Positions 17,472 to 29,245 of a DNA stretch of 64,000 nucleotides are shown piece by piece. The position numbers and the translations under genes were made by a program. Numbering within the stretch: the stretch's first letter is position 1; every line of letters starts with the position of its first letter. The notes beneath the pieces were generated by a model that had not been told where the DNA came from, searched no databases, and saw only the letters and a list, made by a program, of their open reading frames with translations. This DNA is from Sphaerosporella brunnea (lineage: Eukaryota > Ascomycota > Pezizomycetes > Pezizales > Pyronemataceae). Where the stretch lies: positions 1 through 64,000 of the forward strand of contig VXIS01000207.1 of assembly GCA_008704415.1 (NCBI GenBank). The letters run 5' to 3'.

Positions 17472-19647
17472 TTATTTGTCTGTTTTGTGGTCGTTAGCAC
17501 AACAATTTCCCCCACTAAGACCAGACGGAGAGGGGCTGGAACTGATTGATCACTCACCCTCCAAGAAAAAGTAGTTTCCGCTCAACTTTTGCTCCTGATC
17601 CAGCTGAGAATTCAGCTTGTTGATTCTCGGCCGGAAAGTGTTCGGGTCACGACGGAAGGTGACGTTGAGGTTCTTCAAGAACTGGTTGCAACCAGTCAAC
17701 AAGCTCTGGGGTGGAGTGGCCCTGGCCTCCACCGACGGCTCTCCCTCAAACACGATGACACGGTCCGCGAGGTAAGTGGCCATCATGAAATCGTGCTCGA
17801 CGATGAACGCCGTCTTCTTGGCGTGCATGATGAACCGCTTGATGACGCGGGCAGCAATGATACGCTGCTCGGAATCGAGGTAGGCGGACGGCTCGTCGAT
17901 CAGGTAGATATCGGCGGGCTGTCCGAGGGCGAGGACAATGGCAACACGCTGCAATTCTCCTCCAGACAAGTGCTTGACCTCCTGGTCGATGAAATCGTCG
18001 ATGCGGAGGGGCTTGTAGACATCGGTCTGGAACTGGGGGTTCAAGAAAGAGGCGCGAACCTTCTTGAGGAGCAGCTCTCGCACGGTTCCAGGGAACTTGG
18101 GGGTGATCTTCTGCGGCTTCATGGAAATGCTCATCTTGGGCACCTTCTTGCCGCTATCAGGCTGTTCTGCACCGGCGAGCATTCGGCAGAACGTCGTCTT
18201 TCCGGTACCGTTCTCTCCCATCATGACGATGATCTCCGAGTCCGTGAACTCACCGGGATCGATGCTGAGGTGGAAGCCCCCGAGAGTCTTTTCCAGCTTG
18301 GGGTATCGGAACTGCCGCGTCCGGTCGACCATGAACTCGTCTCCAGCTTCAGCAATTCGGAACTGTAACGATTCTTCACGGAAACGCAAGTTCTCCGTGG
18401 GGATGTGACCATCCAAGAAGATGTTGATTCCTTCACGGACAGAGGCGGGCAAAGTGACCACACCGTATACCGAGGGCTTTCCGTAAAGCACACAAATGAA
18501 GTCAGACAGGTAATCCAGGACCGACAAATCGTGCTCGACGACGATAACGTAGTCGTCCGGTCGCAAAAGGTCACGGATAGTGCTGGCAGCCTTGAGACGC
18601 TGCTTGACATCAAGATACGACGAAGGCTCATCGAACATGTACCTGAAAATCCATTAGTGCTGCCCGAGTCACGGTGGCAAAGACAAAAACTTACACATCC
18701 GCCTTCTGGACACAGGCGACCGCAATGGCGAACCGCTGCAGCTCTCCACCGGAAAGCTGCTCTACATCACGCTGTAGAACGGGCTGGAGCTCTAAAACTT
18801 TGATCATCTCCTCCATGTTGTCCATCTGGGACTGCTGCTTGAGAAGTGCTTCGACACTTCGCACCGGCCCCCGAATCGCCTGCGGCAGCTTGTCGACATA
18901 TTGGGGCTTCACGACGGCCTTCAGATTGTCCTCCACAACCTTGGTCAGGTAGTTCTGCAACTCACTGCCACGGAAGTACTGAAGCGTCTCGTTCCAGTCT
19001 GGCGGATTGTCGTAGCGACCCAAATTCGGCTTCTGCTTTCCGGACAGAATCTTGAGCGCCGTCGACTTTCCGATACCGTTGGTACCCACGAGACCGAGAA
19101 CCTGACCAGGACGAGGCGTAGGGAGACGATGCAGTTTGAAGGAGTTGGCAGAGTAACGGTGAGTTACTTGGGATTCGAGGTTGGTCGGCAAGTTAATGAT
19201 GTGGATCGCTGCGGCCAAACCATCAGAGCCCAAACACCCGTCACAGAATCAAAGGGTAGGGGTCGCACCTCCAAAAGGACATTTCTTGGGACAGATTCCG
19301 CATCCAATGCATAGCCGCTCCGAAATGAATGCGATTTTAGACTCAGGAGAAACCTCAATGCAGAGCTTTCCTGTCCGCACGACCGGGCAGGACTTTTTGC
19401 ATTCCTGGCGACATTTCTGTACGCATGTCAGCAGGTCAATCTCAATGTGTTTTGGGTGGCGCTCACCTTTGGTTTGCACTATTCAAATTGAATTATAGCC
19501 TGTTAACAAAACGTTTAACCACAAATCAATTGGAGAGATCTGCGAACCTTGTCTGAGCTCACGATGGCAATACTAGAAATTTGTTAGTGACACTCATGCC
19601 CCCAAGTACATGCAATTTGGAACACACCGAGTAAGCTTGTCAGCCAT
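17472..19647 (-). CDS. RLI1: ABC protein RLI1/ABCE1 (ribosome recycling, Fe-S)
   Basis: ABCE1 splits ribosomes after termination and is essential in eukaryotes. Seven exons: 19647-19628, 19572-19548, 19478-19467 (only 12 nt), 19416-19269, 19208-18695, 18642-17558 and 17479-17472 (8 nt with stop). Joined length 1812 nt, 603 residues, as expected. The N-terminal Fe-S domain has [16 protein letters not shown] and [16 protein letters not shown], both assembled only through the splices. NBD1: Walker [10 protein letters not shown], signature LSGGELQR, Walker [16 protein letters not shown]2: [29 protein letters not shown] and the H-loop VEHD. The protein ends GNYFFLEDK; the last two residues and the stop come from the 8-nt exon after an intron with a GCTAAC branch site. 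Confidence 0.95.
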
Positions 19648-20312
19648 GATGACCGCGCCGATGTAGATTCCTCGACGTTGTTGAAAGCCGTACAGATCTT
19701 CACAAAATTAGAGAGTGTGGTGGTGGTGATGGCGCCGTCTGGGGTTGATGGCGGGGTCGTTGAGGCTCGCTGGACGGTAAAGGTTCCAAGCGGATGTTTT
19801 GGTGGTTTGTGGTGGCTTGTTGCGGGGAAAAGTTTCGCGTCGAACGCAGCAGTTAAAGTACTGTGGGCCGCTGATTCATCTGCCTGTTGACTATCAGATT
19901 CTTTGATATCCCGTTCGCCGTCCGTAGAAATTCACGACACAGGCAAAAATGCGTTGACTAAGCCGCTGACAGCCACTTAGAGTCCTCCATCTACCCACAT
20001 ATCACGGTAATCGGACTTGTCACCGTCCGGCGCCCGACGTTTTCGAGCATTCTGTAAACCGCCGCCTCATTGCCCAGAATGTACAACCAACCTCCATGAG
20101 TTCGACCGCATTCCAGAGGCAAGAAAATTTGTGTTAAAACTCTCACTCCGGAGAGTCTTTTCGCTCCCACATGGGCATGCTATCCTATCACGTGACATCA
20201 CGTCCAGTGGCGTCTGCTCCTGCGCGCATGCAACACCAACCATTTGCCCCTCCTAACAACCCCCACGTCTTCCCAAACCACCGCGTCTCACCCATCATCA
20301 CCACCGACCTCA
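19648..20312. other. divergent promoter region, RLI1 / COX23
   Basis: About 0.66 kb between divergent genes. At 19953-19971 it carries GTTGACTAAGCCGCTGACA, found again exactly at 47630-47648 upstream of the alanyl-tRNA synthetase gene. No coding region is supported. Confidence 0.55.
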
Positions 20313-20897
20313 ATGTCCGGCACCACCCCGCCGCCAGCAACACCGCAAACACCACTCCCTGTGCCAGCCGAGCCAATGGACAAGACCGTTGCGCCACCCG
20401 CGCCTCCGACGCCGCAGCCGCAGCTGCAGCCAGAAAAAGAGGACGCTACAAACACAGGGAAGAAGGAGACTGAGTATCAGAAGGGGAAAGAGAAATTCAA
20501 CCGGTAAGCGTGGGCTCGGGCGATTGTAGATCTACTCGTGCGCGGGGAAAGCTGGCCATTTCCGTCCACGCCGGTGGCTGCAGGCAGGATGGGCAAAGAA
20601 GAAAGTGGTGTGCCAAAAGGGTATGTGCTGATACAAGCACAATGAGCAGAAAATTCCACAGCGAATACTTTGACCCGTGTCAAGAAGCTGCGGATCGCTC
20701 GCTGAGGTGTCTTCACAGGAATCCGGGAGATAAGGAATTCTGCAATGATTACTTCCAGTGAGTTCGCTGTCTTCACCATAAGAGGGCGATATATAGGCTA
20801 ATATGGCGGGCGTAGGGCGTATAGGGATTGTAAGAAGCGCTGGATCGAGGAGCAGCGTGAGGAGAAGAGGAAAGCCACGTACTGGACGTGGTTTTAG
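20313..20897 (+). CDS. COX23: mitochondrial CHCH protein COX23
   Basis: Small intermembrane-space protein of the twin CX9C class, linked to copper delivery for cytochrome c oxidase assembly. Three exons: 20313-20503, 20650-20757 and 20816-20897 (381 nt, 126 residues). The first ~60 residues are Pro/Thr-rich. The CHCH fold has C74-(9)-C84 in [11 protein letters not shown] and C95-(9)-C105 in CNDYFQAYRDC; the second motif is completed across intron 2, which has a GGCTAAT branch. It ends [10 protein letters not shown]. Assignment to COX23 rather than another twin-CX9C protein rests on the FHSEYFDPC and [18 protein letters not shown] context. Confidence 0.88.
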
Positions 20898-21176
20898 AGA
20901 GTTGCTTTGATACTTCATACCAGAGACTTGTATACTATACTATCATTTTGTCATCACGGCATTGCACTCTACTTATCGCCATCGCCTCATTTCTGGTAAC
21001 TCTGCTCCACAACTCAAAGTTTAGGAGTTGAGAATGCATTAGCACCGAGTGACCCCCAATGATGCAGCTCAGAGCATTTGACCGAGTGATATTTGATGTA
21101 GAATGACCGACTCCTCTCATTGATCGAGTGTGCGAATAATTTTGACTGACATATAAACTTCTCCGAACGGCTTCGT
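20898..21176. other. convergent 3' region, COX23 / DBP6
   Basis: Short 3' flanks of two convergent genes; AT-rich; nothing else recognised. Confidence 0.5.
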
Positions 21177-23286
21177 CTACGCTGCCCCATAAAGTACACC
21201 CTCATACGTTGCCCTCAACCCCACGCCCTCCCCTTCCAGCTCAACCGATGCCTTCTGCACCGCTGTGACTCTTCGAACTGCCTTGCCAATGTTTCTCCAG
21301 AACCACCTGGCCTCGTTATTCGCCAACAGGGTCCATGCGTCTCCATCTTTTCCGGCTCTTGCAGTGCGCCCAACACGGTGGATATATGCCCTGGTACTTG
21401 CGGGAATATCGTAGTTGACAATGTGGCGAACGTTTGGCAGATCGAGGCCTCGGGAGATAAGATCAGAGCATACAAGTCTAGTCCCAGTTAGTTAGTGGAA
21501 TTACACTGCAGAGAAAAAGCAGGGAGACAAACATTCCGAGTTCACCCCTTGCAAACCGCTTCAACACCTTTTCTCTTCGCTTCTTTTCCATTTCTCCGGT
21601 GACCAGTCCCACAGTCACCTTCACCTCCTCTGCCTTCTCGCCGACAGTTTCCAGAAGTTTAGCCAATCGTGCGGCACTCTCGTTGCTCTTGACAAAGACC
21701 AGAACTCCAGACTTGATGTTCTGGAGCCGTAGGAGGTGCATAAGGTACAACGGCTTGTACTCGATGTTTTCAACAGGCGTGACATGTTCCGTCAATCCTG
21801 ACGGCACCGAGAAATGCTCCAATTCCTCGTCCTGCTCTTGTGCATCTTCCACTTCAGTGTCTTCCGGTAGCGGTGGATCTTCAACTACTATTAGACTGGG
21901 CTTTCGTAGTCTCAATCCCGCAAGTTTTCCGACATCGCGTGTCATGGTGGCAGAAAGCACTACCTTCCGCACCTTCTCCGATTCACGTCTACCAGGCCGT
22001 AGACCGAGGTCACCAAGATCTACGCCCGCAATACTCTGCACGCTATGCCTTGTCGCTGCCTCCTCCAAACCAACTATTACGACACCCACCCACTCCTGGA
22101 AACTCTGCGCCAGCAGCCGATCAGCTTCGTCGATAACTAGCCACTTCACCCAGGTAAGATCGAAACCACGCGTCGAGCGCACATGCTCAACCAGTCGTCC
22201 AGGTGTGGTGATCAGGATGTCGACCTTGCTGAATACCTCACCGTCTTCCTCGCCTATGAGCATTCCTTGTTCTGCAGCTAGAGACCGCGAGCCTACCGCG
22301 GTTCCAATCTTGAGGCCGGTGCCGGAAGAGAGCGATACAGCGGTAGAGTTGACCTGTTGCACCAGCTCCCTGGTCGGCACAACGATGATGGCACGCAGGC
22401 GGGTGACGACTCTTGATGTAAGGGACTGAACAATGGGAAGAACGTAAGCCAACGTTTTTCCCGAACCCGTAGCTGCAGATATACACAAATCCCCGCTGGC
22501 CTTTCCGTCGAGGAGCAACGGCAGCACGGCAGTCTGGACTGCAAACGCCTCCGTGAGGTCGAGTGCAGCCAGACGCTGCTGTAGCTTCTGCGACAGGCCC
22601 GCAACGGCAAGAAACGGCGTTCTCGTAGCAGGAGAAACACTGATCGGTTTTTTGAGCCATGATGGAAGCGCCGAGAGAGTGGATATAGGTTTGAGCGCTT
22701 TTGTAGGCTCTGGTTGCGGAAGTGGTTCAAGCCCGGTAGCTTCGATCGGAGGTGCGGTTTCGATTTCAGGTTCGGGCGCGGGCGTGGGCGCGGGTTTTGC
22801 GCTGGCCAGAGCAAGGGAACGTCGTAGCTTCTGCAGGATCAGGGAGTGGCCGGTTTGCGCGGGCTCTTTGGGGGTGTCTTCAGGTTGTTCCTGCGTAGGC
22901 CCTTTGGAAGGGGTTGCTTTTGCGGGCGAATCTGCGGCGTCTTCTCCTTCGTCGTCGCCAATGTGCTTCTTTTTCTTGTCCTTGTCTTTGTCCTTTTTGT
23001 CCTTCTCATTCTTCTCCTTCTTGTCCTTTAGTGTTTTCTCTATCTTCTGGCCCTCTTTAAGCGCCATCTTATCCTTCTTGCTCTTCTTCTTCACTTCTGC
23101 TACCGCCTCCCCTTCGTCCTTGCGCTTTTTTTTGCGCTTATTCTCTTCATCCTTTTTCCTTGGAGACTCTTCCGCGTCATCATCATCGCTGCTTCGCTTC
23201 CGCTTCCGCTTAAATTCCTTCTGTGATCCACGCACCGGAGATGCGGCGCTCGGTGAAAACGTTCTGCTGGCTGACTCTGTCGACAT
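21177..23286 (-). CDS. DBP6: DEAD-box RNA helicase DBP6 (60S assembly)
   Basis: Nucleolar helicase of the Dbp6/DDX51 family, acting in early 60S subunit formation. Two exons: 23286-21533 and 21477-21177 with a 55-bp intron (GTTTGT donor, CTAAC branch), 684 residues. A long N-terminal region is very Lys/Asp/Glu-rich (repeated KDK and KKK tracts), likely a nucleolar targeting segment. The core follows: AVQTAVLPLLL, motif I AATGSGKT, PTRELVQQV, TTPGRLVEH, DEAD (LVIDEADRLLAQSFQEW, typical of Dbp6), SAT, FVKSNESA, then after the splice CSDLISRGLDL and YIHRVGRTARAG. The start MSTESASR is preferred over an upstream in-frame ATG at 23454 that would overlap the SPT14 promoter. Confidence 0.93.
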
Positions 23287-23472
23287 AACTGCGGCTTGTT
23301 CTCGTTGTTGGCCGTGCCTGTCGCGAAAACAAAATTTCGCGATGGATGGATGGCGGTTGCGATCCCTGCATGACGCTACGACCACCACACCACAGAGAAA
23401 TTCATCCGTCGGGGGAGACACAGCTTGAGTACTCCAGCCGACCCAACAACACAAAGAGCTCCACCATCAACA
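23287..23472. promoter_or_regulatory. 186-bp bidirectional promoter, DBP6 / SPT14
   Basis: The start codons of DBP6 (minus) and SPT14 (plus) are only 186 bp apart, so one short region must drive both. No specific element is assigned. Confidence 0.5.
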
Positions 23473-25029
23473 ATGCCTTATAACATTGCGTGCGTCCCTC
23501 TACTCCCCCAGAATGCACTGTCAGCTAACCAAGCTCCCGCAGAATGGTCAGCGACTTCTTCTACCCCCAGCCGGGTATGTACGTCTCCACCTCCTTTCCC
23601 GCCTTCCGCCAGCTACTGACAGCTCCGCAGGTGGTGTCGAGTCGCATATCTACCAGCTGGCCTCAAAACTATCGGACCGCGGCCATAAAGTCATAATCAT
23701 AACGCATCAATACGACACACGCTCGGGAGTGCGCTATCTCACGAACGGCCTCAAAGTCTACTATGTTCCCTTCTTCGTCATATACCGAGAGTCGACGATG
23801 CCGACTGTGTTCTCTTTCTTCCCTATATTCCGACAGATCGTGATTCGGGAGAGAATACAGATTGTCCATGGCCATGCGTCGCTGAGTAGTATGTGTCATG
23901 AGGCAATTCTACATGGCAGGACCATGGGATTGCGCACTTGCTTCACGGACCACAGTCTTTTCGGCTTCGCCGATGCGGCTAGTATTCTCACCAATAAACT
24001 ATTGAAATTCACGCTGAGTGACGTCGACCATGTTATTTGCGTCTCTCACACTTGGTATGCACTCGGTTTTCCAGACCTCCCCCAGTGACGAGCACAACGG
24101 TGGCCTTGTCTTGTGCCCTCCCGGCCCTCTCTGGCTTTCCGCTGACTCGAAGCAGCAAGGAAAATACCGTCCTGCGTGCCTCACTTGACCCCGCCAGCGT
24201 CTCGGTAATACCCAATGCTGTCGTCGCCGAAAACTTTCAGCCAGACCCGTCAAAAGCCTCGAAGGACTACATCACCATAGTGGTGATATCGCGTCTTTTC
24301 TACAATAAAGGCACAGATCTGTTGGTCGCCGCCATCCCGCGCATCTGCGAGATCCATCCCACCGTGCACTTCCTGATCGCTGGCTCCGGGCCAAAAGCGA
24401 TAGACCTGCAGCAAATGATCGAAAAGCACATGCTTCAAGATCGGGTAGAAATGGTCGGCCCGATCCGGCACGAAGAGGTGCGAGATGTGATGGTGCGCGG
24501 CCACATCTACCTGCATCCCAGCCTCACAGAGGCGTTCGGCACTGTTCTCGTCGAGGCGGCCAGTTGCGGCCTCTACGTGGTGTGCACGGAGGTCGGTGGG
24601 ATCCCGGAGGTGCTGCCGTCATGGATGACAGTGTTTGCGCGGCCGGAGGAAGATGACGTGGTCGATGCCACATGTCGAGCTATCGCAGAGCTCCGCCGTG
24701 GAAACGTTAAAACTGAAAAGTTTCACAAACGAGTGCAACAGATGTACTCGTGGACCAATGTGGCCATGCGCACGGAGCGTGTATATGATGGTATCTGCTG
24801 TGGCGAGCAGGCGAGTCTGATGGATCGGTTGAAACGATACTACGGCTGCGGAGTGTGGGCGGGGAAGTTGTTCGTTATATGCGCGGTTGTTGATTACCTT
24901 CTGTGGTGGGTTCTGGAATTCTGGTACCCTCGCTGCAACATCGATGTGGCTAGGGACTGGCCCGCGAAGGAGATCAAGGAGGTTAAAGACGGCAGTGGGA
25001 TCAGAGTGGGCAAGAAACGGAGCGAGTGA
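23473..25029 (+). CDS. SPT14: GPI-GlcNAc transferase catalytic subunit (PIG-A)
   Basis: Catalytic subunit of the ER complex that transfers GlcNAc from UDP-GlcNAc to phosphatidylinositol, the first step of GPI-anchor synthesis. Exons 23473-23489 (17 nt), 23543-23574 (32 nt), 23631-24054 and 24156-25029; 448 residues. The two tiny first exons spell [18 protein letters not shown], the conserved start of the family, which supports the splicing. [44 protein letters not shown] (across intron 3), [20 protein letters not shown] and the GT4 motif [20 protein letters not shown] follow. A hydrophobic segment ([19 protein letters not shown]) near the C-terminus is the membrane anchor. GPI19, another subunit of this complex, is also in the window. 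Confidence 0.95.
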
Positions 25030-25413
25030 TTTTCATGAGGGGTGTAGGCGTTTGGGTGGGACATACTTTTGTTAATGCTTAATGCTTGATCTACATTAGT
25101 GAAGGGGGACATGATACCTACTGTACTTACTATACTAGATTACAATGTCGGTGGTCCTAAGTAAAGCGGTGATGTTGATTACCTTCAAAAAATAAAAAAA
25201 TAAACTGGTTACTCTAGAGTAATTTCTTAGTGCTGGGTCGATTGAAGAAATGCGCTAGTCCGCGATTGGATAAATGCGGCGGAAAAGTCAAAGTGCCCGT
25301 CCCACCTCCAAAGAAGTGTGTTAGCGGACACCAAACCGATCTCAACCCTCTGATATCATCAACATCAACATCAACGACCCCCTTTATATCAACACCATCG
25401 TAATACACAGGAG
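25030..25413. other. 384-bp spacer, SPT14 / CCT6
   Basis: Holds the SPT14 3' UTR (AT-rich; A-rich run near 25188-25203) and the CCT6 promoter. No gene seen. Confidence 0.55.
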
Positions 25414-27348
25414 ATGTCTGCCACGTCTCTTCTGAACCCGAAGGCGGAATCTATTCGGCGAGGAGAGGCTTTGAGAGTCAACATTGCTGCCGGTGAAGGT
25501 ACGTTTGGCGTGTGGTGGAAGAGGAATCTATCAATTCGGTATCGAATAAACCCTGACGGTTCTGCGTAGGATTACAGGATGTGCTCAAATCGAACCTTGG
25601 TCCCTCGGGGACATTAAAGATGCTGGTGGACGGCTCCGGGCAGATCACCTTGACGAAAGATGGCCAGAAGCTGTTGCGAGAGATGACGATCCAGAACCCC
25701 ACAGGTATGCTGTGCTAACCGTCTCAACTTCCGCGGCTGTGGCAGTTTGTCATGGAGGAATATTGCTAACGCTCTCTGAAGCTGTGATGATTGCTAGAGC
25801 AGGTGTGGCGACCCGGTAGGTGGGGTGACGAAAGTTACGAATGCTGACGTTACCAGCAACTGCACTGGACGACATTGCCGGAGATGGTACGACGAGTGTA
25901 GTCCTGTTGGTCGGCGAGCTTCTGAAGCAGGCGAAGCGATATATTGAGGAAGGACTGCACCCCCGAGTAATCACCGAAGGTTTCGAACTCGCGAAGGTGG
26001 AAGCTCTCAAGTTCCTGGACGAGTTCAAGCTGGAGAAGGAGCCCGACCGTGAGCTTCTCCTCTGCGTTGCCCGTACCTCGCTCTCCACCAAGCTCGACAA
26101 GTCTCTCGCCGAGGCCCTAACACCGTCCATCGTTGATGCTGTCCTGACCATTTGGCACGCACCCGCGAAGCCCGACCTGCACATGATCGAGATCATGAAG
26201 ATGCAGCACCGAACCGCTTCGGAGACGCAGTTGATTAAGGGTCTGGCCCTCGACCACGGCGCTCGCCACCCCGACATGCCGCGGTACGTCGAGAACGCCT
26301 ACATTCTCACTTTGAACGTCTCCTTAGAGTACGAGAAGACTGAGGTCAACTCCGGCTTCTTCTACTCCTCGGCTGAGCAGCGCGATAAGCTTGTCGAGAG
26401 CGAGCGGCGATTTGTGGACGAGAAGCTACGGAAGATTGTGGAGTTGAAGAAGCAAGTGTGCGGTGACGATCCTTCGAAAGGATTTGTCATCATCAACCAG
26501 AAGGGAATTGACCCACTAAGCTTGGATGTGCTGGCAAAGAATGGTATCCTGGCTCTGCGTCGTGCAAAGAGAAGGAACATGGAGCGGTTGCAGTTGATCT
26601 GTGGTGGTGTTGCTCAGAACTCGGTCGATGACCTCACTCCGGATGTGCTAGGATGGGCTGGAAAGGTATACGAGCACACGCTCGGAGAGGAGAAGTATAC
26701 CTTCATTGTACGTCCGGCCCCCTGCATTGTCATAATCACGGCTAACTCTTACTATAGGAGGACGTCAAGGACCCCAAGTCGGTGACCATCCTGATCAAGG
26801 GCCCCAACGCGCACACCATCAACCAGATCCAGGATGCCGTCCGCGACGGTCTGCGAAGCGTCTACAACATGATCGTGGACAAGTCTGTAGTTCCCGGTGC
26901 AGGGGCATTCCAGGTTGCCTGCCACGCTCGTCTCAACAGCGAGGCCATCCGCAGGGGCATCAAGGGCAAGGCCAAGACTGGAGTTGCCGCCTTCGCTGAT
27001 GCTCTGCTCATCATCCCGAAGACTCTCGCCGCTAACGGTGGTTACGACATCCAAGACTCTCGTGAGTTTCATGCCGTTCACCTATGCTTGGGGACTTCTG
27101 TTTACTGACGGGTCTGTGTTACAGTCGCTGCGCTCCAGGACGAGCAGCATGAGGGCAACGTTGTCGGTATTGATCTTAACACCGGCGAACCCATGGACCC
27201 GGTGTCGGCCGGTGTCTACGATTCTTTCCGTGTCCTGCGGAACTCCATCTCGAGTGCGTCGGGCATTGCTAGCAACCTTTTGCTCTGCGACGAGCTGTTG
27301 AAGGCGAGACAGATGAATGCGAAGGCGCCTGGCGTGGTCGACGAGTAA
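25414..27348 (+). CDS. CCT6: chaperonin TRiC/CCT subunit zeta
   Basis: One of eight subunits of the cytosolic chaperonin that folds actin, tubulin and other proteins. Six exons: 25414-25498, 25570-25704, 25782-25802 (21 nt), 25857-26707, 26758-27061 and 27125-27348; 539 residues. [19 protein letters not shown] and [17 protein letters not shown] are zeta-type N-terminal blocks. GDGTTS (ATP hydrolysis loop) falls just after the 21-nt exon. The apical domain has [13 protein letters not shown] and [12 protein letters not shown]. The equatorial C-terminal part has [12 protein letters not shown] and [28 protein letters not shown]. Zeta is favoured over other subunits by the N-terminus and the HPDMP context. 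Confidence 0.95.
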
Positions 27349-28012
27349 TGGGGTATATTTAGGTCTACTGTAGGATAATGTGGAGACCATGCAGAGTAGA
27401 CTCGATAGTGCATGCTCTGGTCGGCGAGACTCAATTCCATGCTGGTGACTCGTATGTATGGCACAGAGGTCCCATGCATATGGCTGAAAGACATGCATAC
27501 TGCACATTGTAGAGGAAGATCATGAATTAGTGAACGCACCGATGTCGTGGCGCATTATCCATAGGCAGCAACCCCCCGTACACAACGTCATCATCTACAC
27601 AAGAACAGCAGCAACCCACAGAAAGAAGGAAAAAGAGAACCGAATTGCAAAGCCCCCACCAACCACCGCAAAGAAGTAGCAGTAAAGTAAGAGTAAGTAG
27701 AAGTCTCCCAACCAAGAAGATTGAAAACCCCCCCCCCCCCAATTCGCGCCTCAGAACTCCAATCAAAAGTGAAAGAGCCGTCGTATTGTGTACTCCCTTC
27801 CTCCCCCCCTCCCCAGCCCAGCCGCCCACCCTGCGTCCATCATTATTTCATCTTCGCATCACAAGACATGGCGACCGAAACAATGATCATACACACTCAC
27901 TCACACACAACGAAAAGGAAAAATGCAAAAAGAAACTTTTTGTTGTTGCCCGAGACACATGAAAGGGACTGATACAACGATCCGGCCTGCACAATAGGTT
28001 ATGGCACAGCAG
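27349..28012. other. convergent intergenic region, CCT6 / eIF1A
   Basis: It should contain both 3' UTRs. A C-run lies at about 27729-27740, with CA-rich microsatellite-like sequence (CACACTCACTCACACAC) near 27890-27908. No coding support. Confidence 0.55.
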
Positions 28013-28752
28013 TTAGACGGCATCGATGTCGATGTCACCGGCCTCGACGTCGAACTCGAAGTTGCACTCGTCCGCACCCTCGTGGCCTATGTGTCACACA
28101 GAGTCAGCACGTATTGCCACCGAACAAACACCACCAACGTTTGGCAGGAAAGAAGGAAGGAAGGAAACATACCGTAAGTGTCGGTCTCGTTGATCTTGGC
28201 GTTCTCGGGAAGTTCACCGTAAGCTTTCAAGTTACGGGCCTCGTCGGCGGTGTACTTGAGAATGACGTCTCCCTTCTCGTCCTGGTAGTCTCGCAGAGAC
28301 AGCAGGATGATGTCGCCTTGGTTGATCCAGACCTTCTTGCGAAGCTTGCCGCGGATGTGCGCTAGACGCTTTTCGCCGTCGAAACACATGGCTTCCAGTC
28401 GACCGTTACCGAGCATCTTCACCACCTGAGCGTATTCTGTCGTTTGCAATGGTTTGTTAGAGTTGTGGCATGGCGATGATGATGGGGAGTATCTATGTAC
28501 CCTGGCCATCCTCCTTGAAGGTCAACTCGCGCTTCTCGTTGTCGTTCTCGTTCTTACCACGACGCCTGTTCTTTCCTCCCTGTATTGCCGTGACGACGAC
28601 GCGTTAGCTAACATTCCCGATGATATGTGTAAACCACGGGATGCTTGGCGGCGGCGATATTTCATTGCCGCCATATCAAGCGGGGATGTGGGGTAGCAAC
28701 GGCGGCTACTGGAACAGGATTTTGATCGCACCTTTCCCTTGTTCTTAGGCAT
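28013..28752 (-). CDS. TIF11: translation initiation factor eIF1A
   Basis: eIF1A promotes scanning and start-codon selection on the 40S subunit. Four exons: 28752-28732 (21 nt), 28579-28501, 28436-28173 and 28086-28013; 145 residues, the normal size. The N-terminus [19 protein letters not shown] is the basic tail, encoded across the first intron of 152 bp. [30 protein letters not shown] starts the OB fold; [10 protein letters not shown] and [12 protein letters not shown] complete it. The C-terminal acidic tail ends [11 protein letters not shown], with the DIDIDAV-type end that binds eIF5B. Confidence 0.95.
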
Positions 28753-29245
28753 GACGAAGTCTTTGACGGTGTGGTGGTATTAAGTTTGTGGGTAGTGGCG
28801 TGTGTTGTTAACGGTTGTTAAAGGTTGGGGGAGGGACAGCTGTGGGAGTATAGCTGTTGAGTCGTTTCGTGTGGGGTGGGAGGCGATGATTCTCTCATGC
28901 GTTGCCGTTCAACTTGCTTTTGCTGACTTCGCCGCCTCTGTCGCCAAAGGTTGCTGTTTTGGCTAGGGTTCAGGGCTTGGGGTGAATGGCAGCTTGAAGA
29001 GTTATTATAAATTCATTAGTCATCTTCAATGCATTAGTCAGCGTTCTTGCTCAGGGAAGTTGAAAGGAACCCCTCCATTGTTGCGCTGCAGCCGTGATTC
29101 ACCCCGCCAAACGCATGAAGTAGTCGCTGACTTCCAACCACATCTTACCTTCAAGTTTCCGATAAAACACTGCCGTTAACACCGCCGTGGAAACTCGCCC
29201 ACGCTTCCGCTACACGTTTTGTGATCCACACAGCCGCAGCCACAG
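28753..29245. other. divergent promoter region, eIF1A / GCD6
   Basis: About 0.5 kb between two translation-factor genes transcribed away from each other. No coding region or repeat recognised. Confidence 0.55.

Noticed and set aside
17589..18368. 259-codon plus-strand ORF
   Set aside because: Antisense of RLI1 NBD2; no independent homology.
22553..23428. 291-codon plus-strand ORF
   Set aside because: Antisense of the Lys/Glu-rich N-terminal region of DBP6.
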